Below are positions 16,867-27,128 of a DNA stretch of 64,000 bases, one piece after another. Source of the DNA: Clostridia bacterium (GTDB taxonomy: Bacteria > Bacillota > Clostridia > Christensenellales > Pumilibacteraceae); NCBI GenBank assembly GCA_022791915.1, contig JAAWAB010000008.1:62001-126000 (forward strand). Direction: 5' to 3'. The notes beneath the pieces are model-generated. The model searched no databases. It saw nothing but the letters and a program-made list of their open reading frames with translations, and was not told the origin of the DNA. The translations under genes and the position numbers were made by a program. The first letter of the stretch is position 1; every line of letters starts with the position of its first letter.

Positions 16867-19800
16867 TTGAAGAAACTTTTTGTGGCGGCTTTATCCGTAT
16901 TGATGTTGGTTTCGGTGGCGTTTACGTCGCTTGCGGATACGAAAAGAACCAACGGTACGGTATCGGCGAGTATGTCGAAAGGCATCGAGAACGTGACCGA
17001 CAAATTTGCGGACAAATTCCAAGACGACGTGCGCGCGAACGATTACGACGAATATGCGGTATCGAATTCCGGACCCAAAAACGTGATTGTGGAGTTGGAA
17101 GGGGACAGCATTGCCGAATCGTATAATGCGCTGACGGGTGTGAACGGATATGCGTCGGTTGCCGATTTTGCGTCGAGTTTTGCGGGAGAGCGGATTGCCG
17201 ACGATATCAAAAACGTGCAGAAGGATTTTCTTGCCCGGCTCAAACGCGATAAAATCGGGTATACGCATAAATTCGGCTATGCGGGCATTATGAATGGCGT
17301 GGCGCTTACGGTAGACGCGGGCGATATTGACGCTATTTCCAAAATGCGCGGCGTGAAAAACGTGATTTATTCGGAAACGTATTATACGCCTGCCGCAGAC
17401 CCCGTTTTTAACGAAGTAAACGCATACAGCACGGGTATTTACAACACGACGGGCGTAAGCTATACGGGCGCGGGCATGGTGGTTGCTATTTTGGATACGG
17501 GGCTCGATTACACGCACAATGCGTTCAAGCGCATGCCGCAAAGTCCTTCTATGAACAAAGCGGACGTGGAGCGCGCTCTTGAAAGCGGCAGTCTTGCCGC
17601 CGCGTCGCTTATGGAAGGCGTTACGGCAGACCAGTTGTATATGAACGAGAAAGTTCCGTATCAGTTTGACTACGCCGATAGCGACGCCGACGTATTTCCC
17701 GTAACTTCGTCGCATGGCACGCACGTGGCGGGCATAATCGGCGGCTACGAAGAAGTTGTTGATTACGAGATTTTGGGCTCGGACGACAATATGTATTTCG
17801 ATACGGACGAGAACGGAAACAAGACGTTTTCGGGCGTGGCGGTTGATTCGCAACTTGCTATTTTTAAGGTATTCTCCGACCTCGGCGAAACGGGCGCGCC
17901 CACCGAAGCGCTTTTGGCGGCATTAAACGACGCCGTGCTTTTGGACGTGGATATCATTAACATGAGTTTGGGTTCTGCCGCGGGGTATTCGCGCTCGACC
18001 GACGAAACGGCAATCAACGAAGTATACGACCGTATTCGCACGGCGGGCATTACGCTTGCGGTTGCGGCGGGCAACGAGAGCAGTTCGGGCACGGGCGGCA
18101 CGTATGGAACAAACCTTACGTCTAACCCCGACAGCAGCACAATCGGTTCGCCGTCTACGTATAACGGCGCGATTTCGGTGGCGTCTATCAGCGGACAGCT
18201 TTCGCCGTATCTTTTGGTGAACGGTTCGGTTGCGGCGTATTTTTCCAACGGTCGCAACGCGGCGGGCAAAGATTACGACTTTTTGAAACTTTTATTGGAC
18301 GGCAGCGAGAAAAAGACGTTCAAGTACGTTGTGGTGGGCGGTTACGGCGAGTCGCACAACTATACCACCGCCATTCAGAACAAGTTGCGCACGGGCGAAT
18401 ACATTGCCGTTGTGCAACGCGGCAACAACAGCTTTGAAGAGAAGCAACGCATAGCGGCGGCATACGGCGCCGTCGGGTGCATTATTTACAATAACGTTTC
18501 GGGTATCATCAATGCGTCGTTGGGTACGGGATTCAAGATTCCCACCTGCACGATTACGATGGATATTGCCAAACTGTTCATCGATAAGCAGGAAGGCACA
18601 ATCGAGATTTCGGAAGATTACAAAGCGGGTCCGTTCATGAGCGACTTTTCGTCGTGGGGCGCGTCGCCCGATTTGCAACTGTATCCCGATATTACCGCGC
18701 ACGGCGGATTCATTACGTCGGCGGTGCTGGGCGGATACGGTGTGTACAGCGGCACGAGTATGGCAACGCCCAACATTGCGGGTATTACCACGCTTATCCG
18801 TCAGCACTTGGTGGAAAAGTATCCCGATAAGAGCAAAGTGGAAATCAACGACATGCTATACCAGACGTTGATGTCTACCGCAACCATTGCCATGAACGAA
18901 GAAGGCAATCCGTACTCGCCGCGTAAGCAGGGTGCAGGACTTGCCGATATTCTCAACACGCTGAACTCGGATGCGTATTTATATGTGGAAGGCAGTAACA
19001 AGACAAAATTGGAATTGGGCGACGACCCCGAAAAGAGGGGAACGTATGCGCTTCGGTTCCACATTAAAAACACGTCGAACGCAGAGCGCAGATACAATTT
19101 TTCGAGTTACGTGATGACCGAAAAGGTATCGAGCGACGGCATTACCGTTGCCGAAAAAGCCTATATGCTCGGCAATGCGTCGGTGGCGATTACGGCGTGC
19201 GAATCGGGCGCGACGTATTCGGGCAATACGATTTCGGTGGCGCCGGGCGCCGACGCGAAAATTACCGTAAAGGTATCGCTGACGGCAGCCGACAAAGCGT
19301 ATTTGGACGCGAACTTTGCCAACGGCATGTTTGTGGAAGGCTTTTTGACGTTCACCGACGTGAGCGCAAATAACCGCGTGAATTTGAACATTCCGTTCAT
19401 GGGATTCTACGGCGACTGGCTTGCGGCGCCCATGTTCGACCTTTCCAAGTATGACGTTTCGGGCTCGAAGTATGACGACAGCGTGCCCGACGAGGACAAA
19501 TTGCAAGCCGACGTATACGAAACGGTTGTACTCGGCAGATATTTCCGCGATTCGGTGGAACATTATATGCCGCTTGGGCAGTATATTTACAACACGGCAG
19601 ACGAAGGCGACGGCGGTGTGGAATCGTCGATTGACAAAATTGCGGTGGGAAACAGCGATTACGGTGTATACGGATTGTACAGCGTGTATGCGGGATTGTT
19701 GCGCGGACCCAAATCCATGAAAGTGGTGATTACCGATTCTCTGACGGGCGAAGTTGTTTTCACGAAAGACAACTACGAAGTACGCAAATCGGTGGGAGCG

Positions 19801-22800
19801 CGTCCCGGATTTATCGATATCGACATCGAGCCGTATGCGATGGGCATGAAGAACAATTCCAGATACAACGTGTCGCTTACGGGTGCAATCGACTACGCAA
19901 ACGGCGAAAAGGTGAGCAGAAACAGTTGGGATTTCAGTTTCTATGTGGACTACGAAACGCCCACGATTTCCGATTACGGAATCCGCACCGTATATGATTC
20001 CAAGCGCAACAAGACGGTGTATCTCGATTTGGAATTATATGATAATCATTACGTGCAAGCGTTGCAATTATTTGTGCCGCTCGGAAGCGGGCAGAACACG
20101 TCTATCGACTATGTGACCGAGTTCCCGACGCCTGTATACAGCAACTTTGGAAATATTACCAAAGTGACGTTGGATATCACGCAGTACATCGAGGCGTTTA
20201 CGAGCAACGACAGCAAGGAATACGCCAACAGAATCGGACTTCGGTTGTCCGACTATGCGCTCAACAGCGGCATATTCCTGTTGCCCATAGTGTGGGACGA
20301 CCTTGCGGAAGCGTCGATTGTGGACAACGACGGCAAGGAACTCAATTCGTATGACGGCGGCGTGACGTTGGGCGTGAATCAGGCAATGAACTTCACGATT
20401 AACGTAGGACCGGAGAAAGCCGATCACGAGGCGGTTGTATACGAATGCTCTATGCCCGGAATCGTGGACATTAAAGACGGCGTGATTTTCGGTAAAAAAG
20501 CGGGCACGACCAAAGTGACCGTGAAAACCAAACGATTATACGAAGTTTCGGAAGACGTTTCGGAACCCAAAACATTATATGAATTTACGGTGAACGTGGC
20601 GGACGACGGCAAGACGTACGACCGTGCGTTGCGTACCGTTTCGTTTGCGTCGTATACGAGCGCGAACGGCGCGAATATGACCATTACCGATAACGTGATG
20701 AGCGTGGAGTGCGGACTGATTACGCAGTTGACGCTCGACTTTAATCCCTGGTATGCCGAAAATACCGACTGGTATTCGTCGAAAACGGGAAAAGGATTTA
20801 TTCACATCGAGAGCATGACGCCCGATATCGTGTCGGTTACCGAAACGGGCGGAATGACTACGCTCAATCAGGGTGTGGGGCGCGTGAAAGTGAGCTGGGA
20901 GTTCAACAACGTTATGTTCGAGAGCATGCTCACCGTTATCGTGGGTGAAAAGTACACGATTAACAGCGGGTACATGACCCGTTACCGCGGCGCCGATACG
21001 TTCTTGGAAATACCCGCTAATTTGGGTGCGATGTATTTGAGTTATTACGGCGACAACACCGACGGACCGTTTGCCAACGACCCTTACGTGAAAGTGGCGA
21101 TTGTGCCGAGCGGCGTAACGAGCATAGGATACCGCACGTTCTACGGTTGCGAGAATCTGGAAACTATTTATCTGCCCGCCACACTGGAAGGAATCGGGTA
21201 CGGAGCGTTCCGCGACTGTAAGAAACTTAAAAATATTTATTGGTATACCGATTCGTATTACAATACCGACGTGGGACACTACACGTTTACCGACGAAAAC
21301 GGCAATACCGTGCGTTCTTTCGATGCCGACGGCAACTATGTGGGCGGACTGACGAACGCCGACGGAATTGTTGCCAAAACGGCGGACGAGTTAAAAAAGT
21401 GTACGGCAAAGAATCTGTATTTGTGGGATTACGCATTTGCCGATTGCACGGCGCTTGCCGAATTCGACCTTTCCAAGACGACGGCTTTGTATTCGCATGC
21501 GTTTGAAGGGTGCACGGCGCTCACCGAAGTGGATATCACGAACGTACACAATGCGGGCGAAAGCGTGTTCGACAAATGCACGGCGCTTACAAAAGTGACC
21601 ACGGGTTCGGAAACGGTAATCGGTATGACGATGTTTCAGCGTTGCAGTTCGCTTGTTTCGGTGGATATTTATGCCAAGTCGATCGGCGTGGGAGCGTTTT
21701 TCAACTGTCCGAAACTCGAAAGAGTGACGGTGCACAATTCGCTCGCTTCTATCGGCGAACAGGCGTTTGCCCGTTGTACGGCACTCAAAGAAGTGAACTT
21801 CGGCAGAAACGTGACGGTGGGCGAGATAGGATACAGAGCGTTCTACAAGAATGCGCTGACAAGCATTTCGCTTACGGGAACAAAGAGCATAGACGATAAC
21901 GCGTTTGAAGAATGTGCGTCGCTTGTTACGGCGTCGCTCGACGGCGTGGAATCGTTGGGAGCGTATGCTTTCCTTGCTTGCACGGCTTTGAATGAAGTTA
22001 CGTTCGGTTCGGAAACTACGCTTGCGTCGGTGGGGGCGTCGCCGTTCTACGGGTGCAACCGTTTAACCAAATTCTCGGTGGCAAGCCGTCATCCGAGTTT
22101 GATGACCAAATACGCGCGGGGCGCAAACGGCACCGACTACTATTTATTGTACAGTAAAGACGAAAAGACGCTGTTATTGGCGCCGCCTTCGTATCAGCCT
22201 GCGGGATACAATTTTGAAGGACTTACGACGATAGGCGCGAGCGCGTATGCCAACAGCGCCATTGTACAGGATACGCTTGTGATTCCCGAAGGAATTACGC
22301 ATATCGGCGATTTCGCGTTCGGGTTCAATCAGTTCCGCACGCTTGTGTTGCCTGCGTCGCTTGTTTCGATTGACGCCAACGCGTTCTACGGTTGCCGCAA
22401 TCTGTCGCGCGTGGTATTTTTGGGAAATAACATAACTGCGCTTGCCGACCAGACGTTTGCAAACTGCACGTCGCTCGAAAGTATTTCGTTGCCCTACGGA
22501 ATCACATCTATCGGGGCGGGCGTGTTCTATGGGTGCACGTCGCTCGAAAGCATCACCATTCCCGCGTCGGTGGAATCGCTCGGCACTGCCGCATTCGGCG
22601 GTTGCTCGGCGCTTACAAACGTGACGTTTGAAAAGGGTTCGCAACTTCGTGCGCTCGGCACCAACGCGTTTGCCGCAACGGGCATTGCGCAGATTACGTT
22701 GCCCAAAAAATTGGTGACACTCGGCGACGCGGCGTTTATGTCGTGTGCGAATCTGACGAACATCACCATTCCCGCGTCGGTGCGCAACTGGGGCTCGTTT

Positions 22801-24255
22801 GTATTTAACGGTTGCTCGTCGCTCTCGGCGGTAACGGTGGAAAACGGTGTGCCGTATATCGGTGCGTATGCGTTCGCGTTTGTGGATTTGCAACAGGGCA
22901 GTATTTCGTACAACACGGCGCTCAAATCGATTGATTTGCCTGCGTCGGTGACGATGGTCGGTCCGTATGCGTTTACGGGTTGTAATGCGCTTACAAGCAT
23001 TGCACTCGACTATGTGGAAGTGATAGACGAGGCGGCGTTCCTCGGCTGTGCGGCTCTTGCCGATTTGGGCAACACGGAGGCGGTATATTATGTGGGCGCG
23101 CAAGCGTTCTCGCAATGTGTTGCGCTGACGGCGGTGGATATGCCGAACGTGGTGTTGTTGTATCCTGCTGCATTCAGCGGTTGTACTGCGCTTGCGGAAG
23201 TGAAAATGGCAAAAGTGCAGATGATTGGAAGCAGTGCGTTTAACGGGTGCAAAGTGCTTGCAAGCGTATCGTTGCCCGAAGTGCGCGCGCTGTTCGGCAT
23301 GACTTTCTTCAACTGCGCGGCGCTTACCGAAATTTCGTTGCCCAAAGCGGAGTCGTTCGGGCAGGGCGAGTTCTCGGGTAGCGGATTGACTTCGTTCCAT
23401 ATTCCCGCAACGTTGACCGACATGGACGTGGCTACTTTCTTTGCGTGCCTGAATCTTACCGAAATTACGGTGGACGAGGCAAACGAAGTGTTCTTTACCG
23501 ACGGCGTTGCCGTATACAGAAAGTTATCGAACGGTAACTTGCAGGCGGAAGCGTATCCTGCGGGCAGAACGGAAAAGAATTACACGGTACTCGACGGAAC
23601 GGTACGTATCAACGATTATGCGTTCGGATATGCCGTGAATCTCTTCTCGATTACGTTGCCGGCGTCATTGAAAAACGTGGGGGCATACGCGTTCTATTAC
23701 ACGGGTGCCGCAAGTCCCGAATCGGTGGTATACACCTTTAACAGTTTGCAGGCGCCTACGCTCGAAGCGGAACTCGATACTTCGGAAGATGAAACGTCGG
23801 GCAGTGCGCTTGACCTATACGCAAACTTTACCTATCTGTTCGGACGGGTACAGACCAGCATTCGCTATCCCGCCAACGGAAAGGGATATACCAACTTCAT
23901 GTATGCCAACTACTTTGCGATTAACGAGATTCTGCCCGATGCGGCGGAAGAAACCACGCTTTCGGTTATCGACATGATAGAGAAACTTGTGAAAGAAACG
24001 GCTACCGCGGAGCAGGTACAAAATATTCGCACGATTATCGATAATTTGAGCGAAACGCAGCGGAAACTGGTATCCAATTACAGCAAATTCGTGGAAATCG
24101 AATCGGCGGTAAACGGAGCGGTTGCGCCTACGCAAACGCCCAAAGCGGGCATGCCCACTTATGCGGCGGTGCTGATAGCCGTGTTTGCAACGCTTGCCGT
24201 ATGCGGCGCGGGGTTTGCATTGTTTGTGTGGTTTACAAGAAAGAAGGAACTGTAA
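16867..24255 (+). CDS. Giant subtilisin-like (S8) surface protease fused to BspA-type LRR domain
   Basis: This 2462-residue exported protein has a signal peptide (KKLFVAALSVLMLVSVAFTSLA) and an I9-like inhibitor propeptide (about 70-170). The S8 catalytic domain has Asp210 (ILDTGLDYTH), His283 (SSHGTHVAG) and Ser631 (GTSMATPN), with a PA-like insert between His and Ser (about 480-600). Fn3-like and Big2-like domains cover about 700-1370. About 870 residues of BspA/LRR_5 repeats follow (about 1408-2284), then a membrane helix (about 2431-2455) with KKEL at the end. The TTG at 16867 is chosen because AAAAGGAGTG lies 8 nt upstream; a GTG at 16858 or ATG at 16834 would include that site. The C5a-peptidase-like layout suggests a cell-anchored protease that uses the LRR part for binding. 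The triad is intact. Confidence 0.88.
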   Translation: MKKLFVAALSVLMLVSVAFTSLADTKRTNGTVSASMSKGIENVTDKFADKFQDDVRANDYDEYAVSNSGPKNVIVELEGDSIAESYNALTGVNGYASVADFASSFAGERIADDIKNVQKDFLARLKRDKIGYTHKFGYAGIMNGVALTVDAGDIDAISKMRGVKNVIYSETYYTPAADPVFNEVNAYSTGIYNTTGVSYTGAGMVVAILDTGLDYTHNAFKRMPQSPSMNKADVERALESGSLAAASLMEGVTADQLYMNEKVPYQFDYADSDADVFPVTSSHGTHVAGIIGGYEEVVDYEILGSDDNMYFDTDENGNKTFSGVAVDSQLAIFKVFSDLGETGAPTEALLAALNDAVLLDVDIINMSLGSAAGYSRSTDETAINEVYDRIRTAGITLAVAAGNESSSGTGGTYGTNLTSNPDSSTIGSPSTYNGAISVASISGQLSPYLLVNGSVAAYFSNGRNAAGKDYDFLKLLLDGSEKKTFKYVVVGGYGESHNYTTAIQNKLRTGEYIAVVQRGNNSFEEKQRIAAAYGAVGCIIYNNVSGIINASLGTGFKIPTCTITMDIAKLFIDKQEGTIEISEDYKAGPFMSDFSSWGASPDLQLYPDITAHGGFITSAVLGGYGVYSGTSMATPNIAGITTLIRQHLVEKYPDKSKVEINDMLYQTLMSTATIAMNEEGNPYSPRKQGAGLADILNTLNSDAYLYVEGSNKTKLELGDDPEKRGTYALRFHIKNTSNAERRYNFSSYVMTEKVSSDGITVAEKAYMLGNASVAITACESGATYSGNTISVAPGADAKITVKVSLTAADKAYLDANFANGMFVEGFLTFTDVSANNRVNLNIPFMGFYGDWLAAPMFDLSKYDVSGSKYDDSVPDEDKLQADVYETVVLGRYFRDSVEHYMPLGQYIYNTADEGDGGVESSIDKIAVGNSDYGVYGLYSVYAGLLRGPKSMKVVITDSLTGEVVFTKDNYEVRKSVGARPGFIDIDIEPYAMGMKNNSRYNVSLTGAIDYANGEKVSRNSWDFSFYVDYETPTISDYGIRTVYDSKRNKTVYLDLELYDNHYVQALQLFVPLGSGQNTSIDYVTEFPTPVYSNFGNITKVTLDITQYIEAFTSNDSKEYANRIGLRLSDYALNSGIFLLPIVWDDLAEASIVDNDGKELNSYDGGVTLGVNQAMNFTINVGPEKADHEAVVYECSMPGIVDIKDGVIFGKKAGTTKVTVKTKRLYEVSEDVSEPKTLYEFTVNVADDGKTYDRALRTVSFASYTSANGANMTITDNVMSVECGLITQLTLDFNPWYAENTDWYSSKTGKGFIHIESMTPDIVSVTETGGMTTLNQGVGRVKVSWEFNNVMFESMLTVIVGEKYTINSGYMTRYRGADTFLEIPANLGAMYLSYYGDNTDGPFANDPYVKVAIVPSGVTSIGYRTFYGCENLETIYLPATLEGIGYGAFRDCKKLKNIYWYTDSYYNTDVGHYTFTDENGNTVRSFDADGNYVGGLTNADGIVAKTADELKKCTAKNLYLWDYAFADCTALAEFDLSKTTALYSHAFEGCTALTEVDITNVHNAGESVFDKCTALTKVTTGSETVIGMTMFQRCSSLVSVDIYAKSIGVGAFFNCPKLERVTVHNSLASIGEQAFARCTALKEVNFGRNVTVGEIGYRAFYKNALTSISLTGTKSIDDNAFEECASLVTASLDGVESLGAYAFLACTALNEVTFGSETTLASVGASPFYGCNRLTKFSVASRHPSLMTKYARGANGTDYYLLYSKDEKTLLLAPPSYQPAGYNFEGLTTIGASAYANSAIVQDTLVIPEGITHIGDFAFGFNQFRTLVLPASLVSIDANAFYGCRNLSRVVFLGNNITALADQTFANCTSLESISLPYGITSIGAGVFYGCTSLESITIPASVESLGTAAFGGCSALTNVTFEKGSQLRALGTNAFAATGIAQITLPKKLVTLGDAAFMSCANLTNITIPASVRNWGSFVFNGCSSLSAVTVENGVPYIGAYAFAFVDLQQGSISYNTALKSIDLPASVTMVGPYAFTGCNALTSIALDYVEVIDEAAFLGCAALADLGNTEAVYYVGAQAFSQCVALTAVDMPNVVLLYPAAFSGCTALAEVKMAKVQMIGSSAFNGCKVLASVSLPEVRALFGMTFFNCAALTEISLPKAESFGQGEFSGSGLTSFHIPATLTDMDVATFFACLNLTEITVDEANEVFFTDGVAVYRKLSNGNLQAEAYPAGRTEKNYTVLDGTVRINDYAFGYAVNLFSITLPASLKNVGAYAFYYTGAASPESVVYTFNSLQAPTLEAELDTSEDETSGSALDLYANFTYLFGRVQTSIRYPANGKGYTNFMYANYFAINEILPDAAEETTLSVIDMIEKLVKETATAEQVQNIRTIIDNLSETQRKLVSNYSKFVEIESAVNGAVAPTQTPKAGMPTYAAVLIAVFATLAVCGAGFALFVWFTRKKEL

Positions 24256-24306
24256 AGCGGGTTTGACTTGCAGACGGTTTGAATGACAGGAGGTTATTGT
24301 CATCTG

Positions 24307-26949
24307 ATGAAAAAGAAAATCATAGCATTGCTACTCGGCTTGTGCTGTACGTTCGGGTTTGCGCTTACGGCGTGTACCAAAGATAAAAACCCTGCCTCGC
24401 CCGATTCTACCGATACGTTATTTACGTATTCGTTTGAAACCAACGGCGGCAGTGCGGTAGAAGGCGGAAAGCTATATGCCAACGCTTACATTCCCGCACC
24501 CGTTTCGCCAACGCGGGCAGGATACGAATTCAACGGTTGGTATTACGACGAAGGTTGCACGCGCGAGTGCACGTTCATTTATACGCGCATGCCGTTTGGC
24601 GATATTGTGTTTTATGCGGGGTGGACCGAGCTTGTAAGCATAACGTTTGAAACCAACGGCGGAACGCCCGTGGCGAGAATCGAAGGACATGCGGGCGACG
24701 ATATTCCCGCCGACGTGCTTGCTACGGTTGTTACCGAGAAAGACAACTACGTGTTTGAAGGTTGGTATTCGGACGAGGAGTGCACGCAAGCGGCAACGTT
24801 TACGCGTATTCCGCAGAGTAGCGTTACTTTGTATGCCAAGTGGCGCCTCGTAAGCGAGCAGGAAATTCGCGTAACGTATTACACGTACGATGAAAACAGC
24901 GATTCGTATACCCAAGGAAAAACGGACGTGTGCCACGAAGGCGACGAAATCGTGTTGACGGAAAAAAATCCTTCCGACGGACAATACAGCCGTTTTGTGG
25001 GTTGGGCGCTCGACCCCGAAGGATACGACATGGTGGGTGAAAGCTTTACGGTGTCGAATGCGGATGTGAAACTGTATCCCATTTATCGCAGAAAGCAAGA
25101 ATGGGCGCGCGTTAGCGTTGTGTCGTCCGACTATAACGACGCAAAAACGATTTGGGCGAAGAAAGGGCAGCTTTTGTCGGTTACGGAGCCTTTATATGAC
25201 GAAAGTGCCGTATCCGACGAAGGTATGGTATTCAACGGATTCCGCACTGCCGAAGGGTTGCGGTTCGACGCGGATAGTGACGTTGTTGTTACCGACATGG
25301 AACTGGTGATAGACGTCTACTCGCAGAATCTTACTTTCGAGCCTGTGACGACGACAGCGACGCAGAACGGGCAGACGGTTACGGTGATTGCGTATTATTC
25401 GGTGAGCGGATATACGGGCAATGCGACCGAAATCATTGTGCCCGGCTATATGTATTCGGAAACCGATAAAAAAGAGTATGCCGTTGCCGAAATCGCGGAC
25501 AATGCGTTTGAAAACAACACGACGGTTGCGCGGGTTGTATTGCCCGACACAGTGGAAGTGATTGGTGCGAATGCGTTTAAGGGGTGTTCGGCGCTTGCGG
25601 ACGTGAAATTTTCCGACTCTCTTGCGCAGATTCACGATTCGGCTTTTGACGGTTGCCCGCTTACGAACGTTGCGGCAATTCCCGAAAGCGTATATTATTT
25701 GGGATACAAAGTATTTGCGGGCAGTGCGTTTGAAACCGCGCTGAAAAGTTCCGCCAATGAAAAAGGCACGGTATATGCCAATTCTTCGGTGTTATATACC
25801 TATACGGGTACCGATTCGGTGCTTGTGATGAATCAAAAAGGCGTGCGCAGTATTGCGGGCGGTGCGTTTGCCGAAAACAGCGTGATAAAGCGGGTAGAAA
25901 TCGGCGGCGAGATTTATCTTATAGGCGACCGAGCATTTGAGAACTGCGAAAATCTGGAAGCGCTTGCGCTCGGCAACAACGTACAGATTGTGCGGGACGG
26001 TGCATTCCGCGGATGTGGTAATCTTGCGGTTATCGGGCAGGGGAACGAATCGTATCTCCGAATTGTGGGCAAGGAGGCGTTTAAGGATTGCGCCAAAATT
26101 ACGAGTTTTGTGTTCCCGTTATATTTCAGTGCGATGGGTGTGAGTGCGTTTGAAGGATGTGCGTCGCTTACGTCGGTGAGTATGATGACATACGGACCGT
26201 ATCAGTGCGGACTGACGAGCGTACCCGCGCGTGCGTTTGCGGGTTGTACGTCGCTTACGTCGATTATGTTGCTGGACGCCGTGACGAGTATAGGCGAGAG
26301 TGCGTTTGAAGGGTGTACGTCGCTTACCTTGGCACGTATCGGATATACCAAGTCGTGCAAGATTACGACTGTGGCGCAAAATGCGTTTAAGGGGTGCACG
26401 GCGCTGACGCACGTGTTGTTGCCCAAGGAAGTGACTGCGCAAAGTCCGTTTACGCTTGCCGAAGGTTGTTTTGCCACCCGCGAAGATTTTGCGGAAGGAG
26501 AGGACGGAGATGCCGCGTTTGACGCATATATGGCGGCGCTTCGTATCAGTGTGCCCAAAGATTATTTGAACGCATATGCTTCGTCGGTATATAAGAATAA
26601 CGTGAAAGAATGGGATACCGTTGCGCCCACCATTACGGTGAAAGCCGAGTATGCGCAGAACGGCGTTACCGTAAAACAGGCATACGGATTCGATATTGTT
26701 GCCGTGGCGGAAGAAATCTGTGAAGTGGCGGACGGAACGCCGGGCGACGAGTTGACGATTGTTGTGAATCGGGTGCTCTTTATGATAGACGAAGAAAAGG
26801 GGTATGTTATTCCTGCGGCGGACGAAGAAGGCAGAACGTATGATTTGGCTGACGTGGGCACCTATTTTGTGGAAGTTTACGTTGTGGACAGACACGGAAA
26901 TTCGGCAAAGGCGTCGTTTAAGATTCACGTGCAAAGCAACGAAATCTAA
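24307..26949 (+). CDS. LRR lipoprotein with InlB-like B repeats and C-terminal Ig-like domain
   Basis: This 880-residue predicted lipoprotein has the signal peptide KKKIIALLLGLCCTFGFA and a lipobox LTAC. Two clear InlB B-repeat units (each opening with TFETNGG-like strands and closing with YAGW or YAKW) are followed by two weaker ones. LRR_5 repeats run from about residue 375 to 720, and an Ig/cadherin-like strand-rich end (DRHGNSAKASFKI) closes the protein. AGGAGG lies about 12 nt before the ATG. It starts 51 nt after the giant protease gene with no promoter in between, so the two are probably co-transcribed and may act together at the cell surface. The ligand is unknown. Confidence 0.87.
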   Translation: MKKKIIALLLGLCCTFGFALTACTKDKNPASPDSTDTLFTYSFETNGGSAVEGGKLYANAYIPAPVSPTRAGYEFNGWYYDEGCTRECTFIYTRMPFGDIVFYAGWTELVSITFETNGGTPVARIEGHAGDDIPADVLATVVTEKDNYVFEGWYSDEECTQAATFTRIPQSSVTLYAKWRLVSEQEIRVTYYTYDENSDSYTQGKTDVCHEGDEIVLTEKNPSDGQYSRFVGWALDPEGYDMVGESFTVSNADVKLYPIYRRKQEWARVSVVSSDYNDAKTIWAKKGQLLSVTEPLYDESAVSDEGMVFNGFRTAEGLRFDADSDVVVTDMELVIDVYSQNLTFEPVTTTATQNGQTVTVIAYYSVSGYTGNATEIIVPGYMYSETDKKEYAVAEIADNAFENNTTVARVVLPDTVEVIGANAFKGCSALADVKFSDSLAQIHDSAFDGCPLTNVAAIPESVYYLGYKVFAGSAFETALKSSANEKGTVYANSSVLYTYTGTDSVLVMNQKGVRSIAGGAFAENSVIKRVEIGGEIYLIGDRAFENCENLEALALGNNVQIVRDGAFRGCGNLAVIGQGNESYLRIVGKEAFKDCAKITSFVFPLYFSAMGVSAFEGCASLTSVSMMTYGPYQCGLTSVPARAFAGCTSLTSIMLLDAVTSIGESAFEGCTSLTLARIGYTKSCKITTVAQNAFKGCTALTHVLLPKEVTAQSPFTLAEGCFATREDFAEGEDGDAAFDAYMAALRISVPKDYLNAYASSVYKNNVKEWDTVAPTITVKAEYAQNGVTVKQAYGFDIVAVAEEICEVADGTPGDELTIVVNRVLFMIDEEKGYVIPAADEEGRTYDLADVGTYFVEVYVVDRHGNSAKASFKIHVQSNEI

Positions 26950-26974
26950 ACGGAGTGCAGGATATGGGAAAAAC

Positions 26975-27012
26975 AAAACCGTTGTACGCGATGTGTGCGT
27001 GCAACGGTTTTT
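26975..27012 (+). terminator. Strong terminator after the protease-LRR operon
   Basis: A 15-bp stem from AAAACCGTTGTACGC to GCGTGCAACGGTTTT around a 7-nt loop, followed by T and 25 nt past the stop. It is the longest stem in the window. Confidence 0.9.
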
Positions 27013-27057
27013 GCTAGAACAAACGGATACGGAAAAAGCGAGAATGCGGTGAGAAAC

Positions 27058-27093
27058 AAAAAACCGACTCTGCCAAAGCGCATGCGGAGTCGG
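27058..27093 (-). terminator. Terminator of the ECF S-component gene
   Basis: On the minus strand, the 10-bp stem CCGACTCCGC / GCAGAGTCGG is followed by T6. It lies 36 nt past the stop at 27129. Confidence 0.85.
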
Positions 27094-27128
27094 TTGGTTT
27101 TATTTGCGGTAGCAAATGATGATTGTTG

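Noticed and set aside
22174..23400. Long open frame on the minus strand inside the LRR region (408 codons)
   Set aside because: It is antisense to a well-supported repeat protein. Basic, low-complexity translation and no ribosome site mark it as a shadow.
21091..23720. CRISPR-like or tandem DNA repeat
   Set aside because: The repeat is at the protein level (LRR) with diverged codons; there are no identical DNA repeats with spacers.
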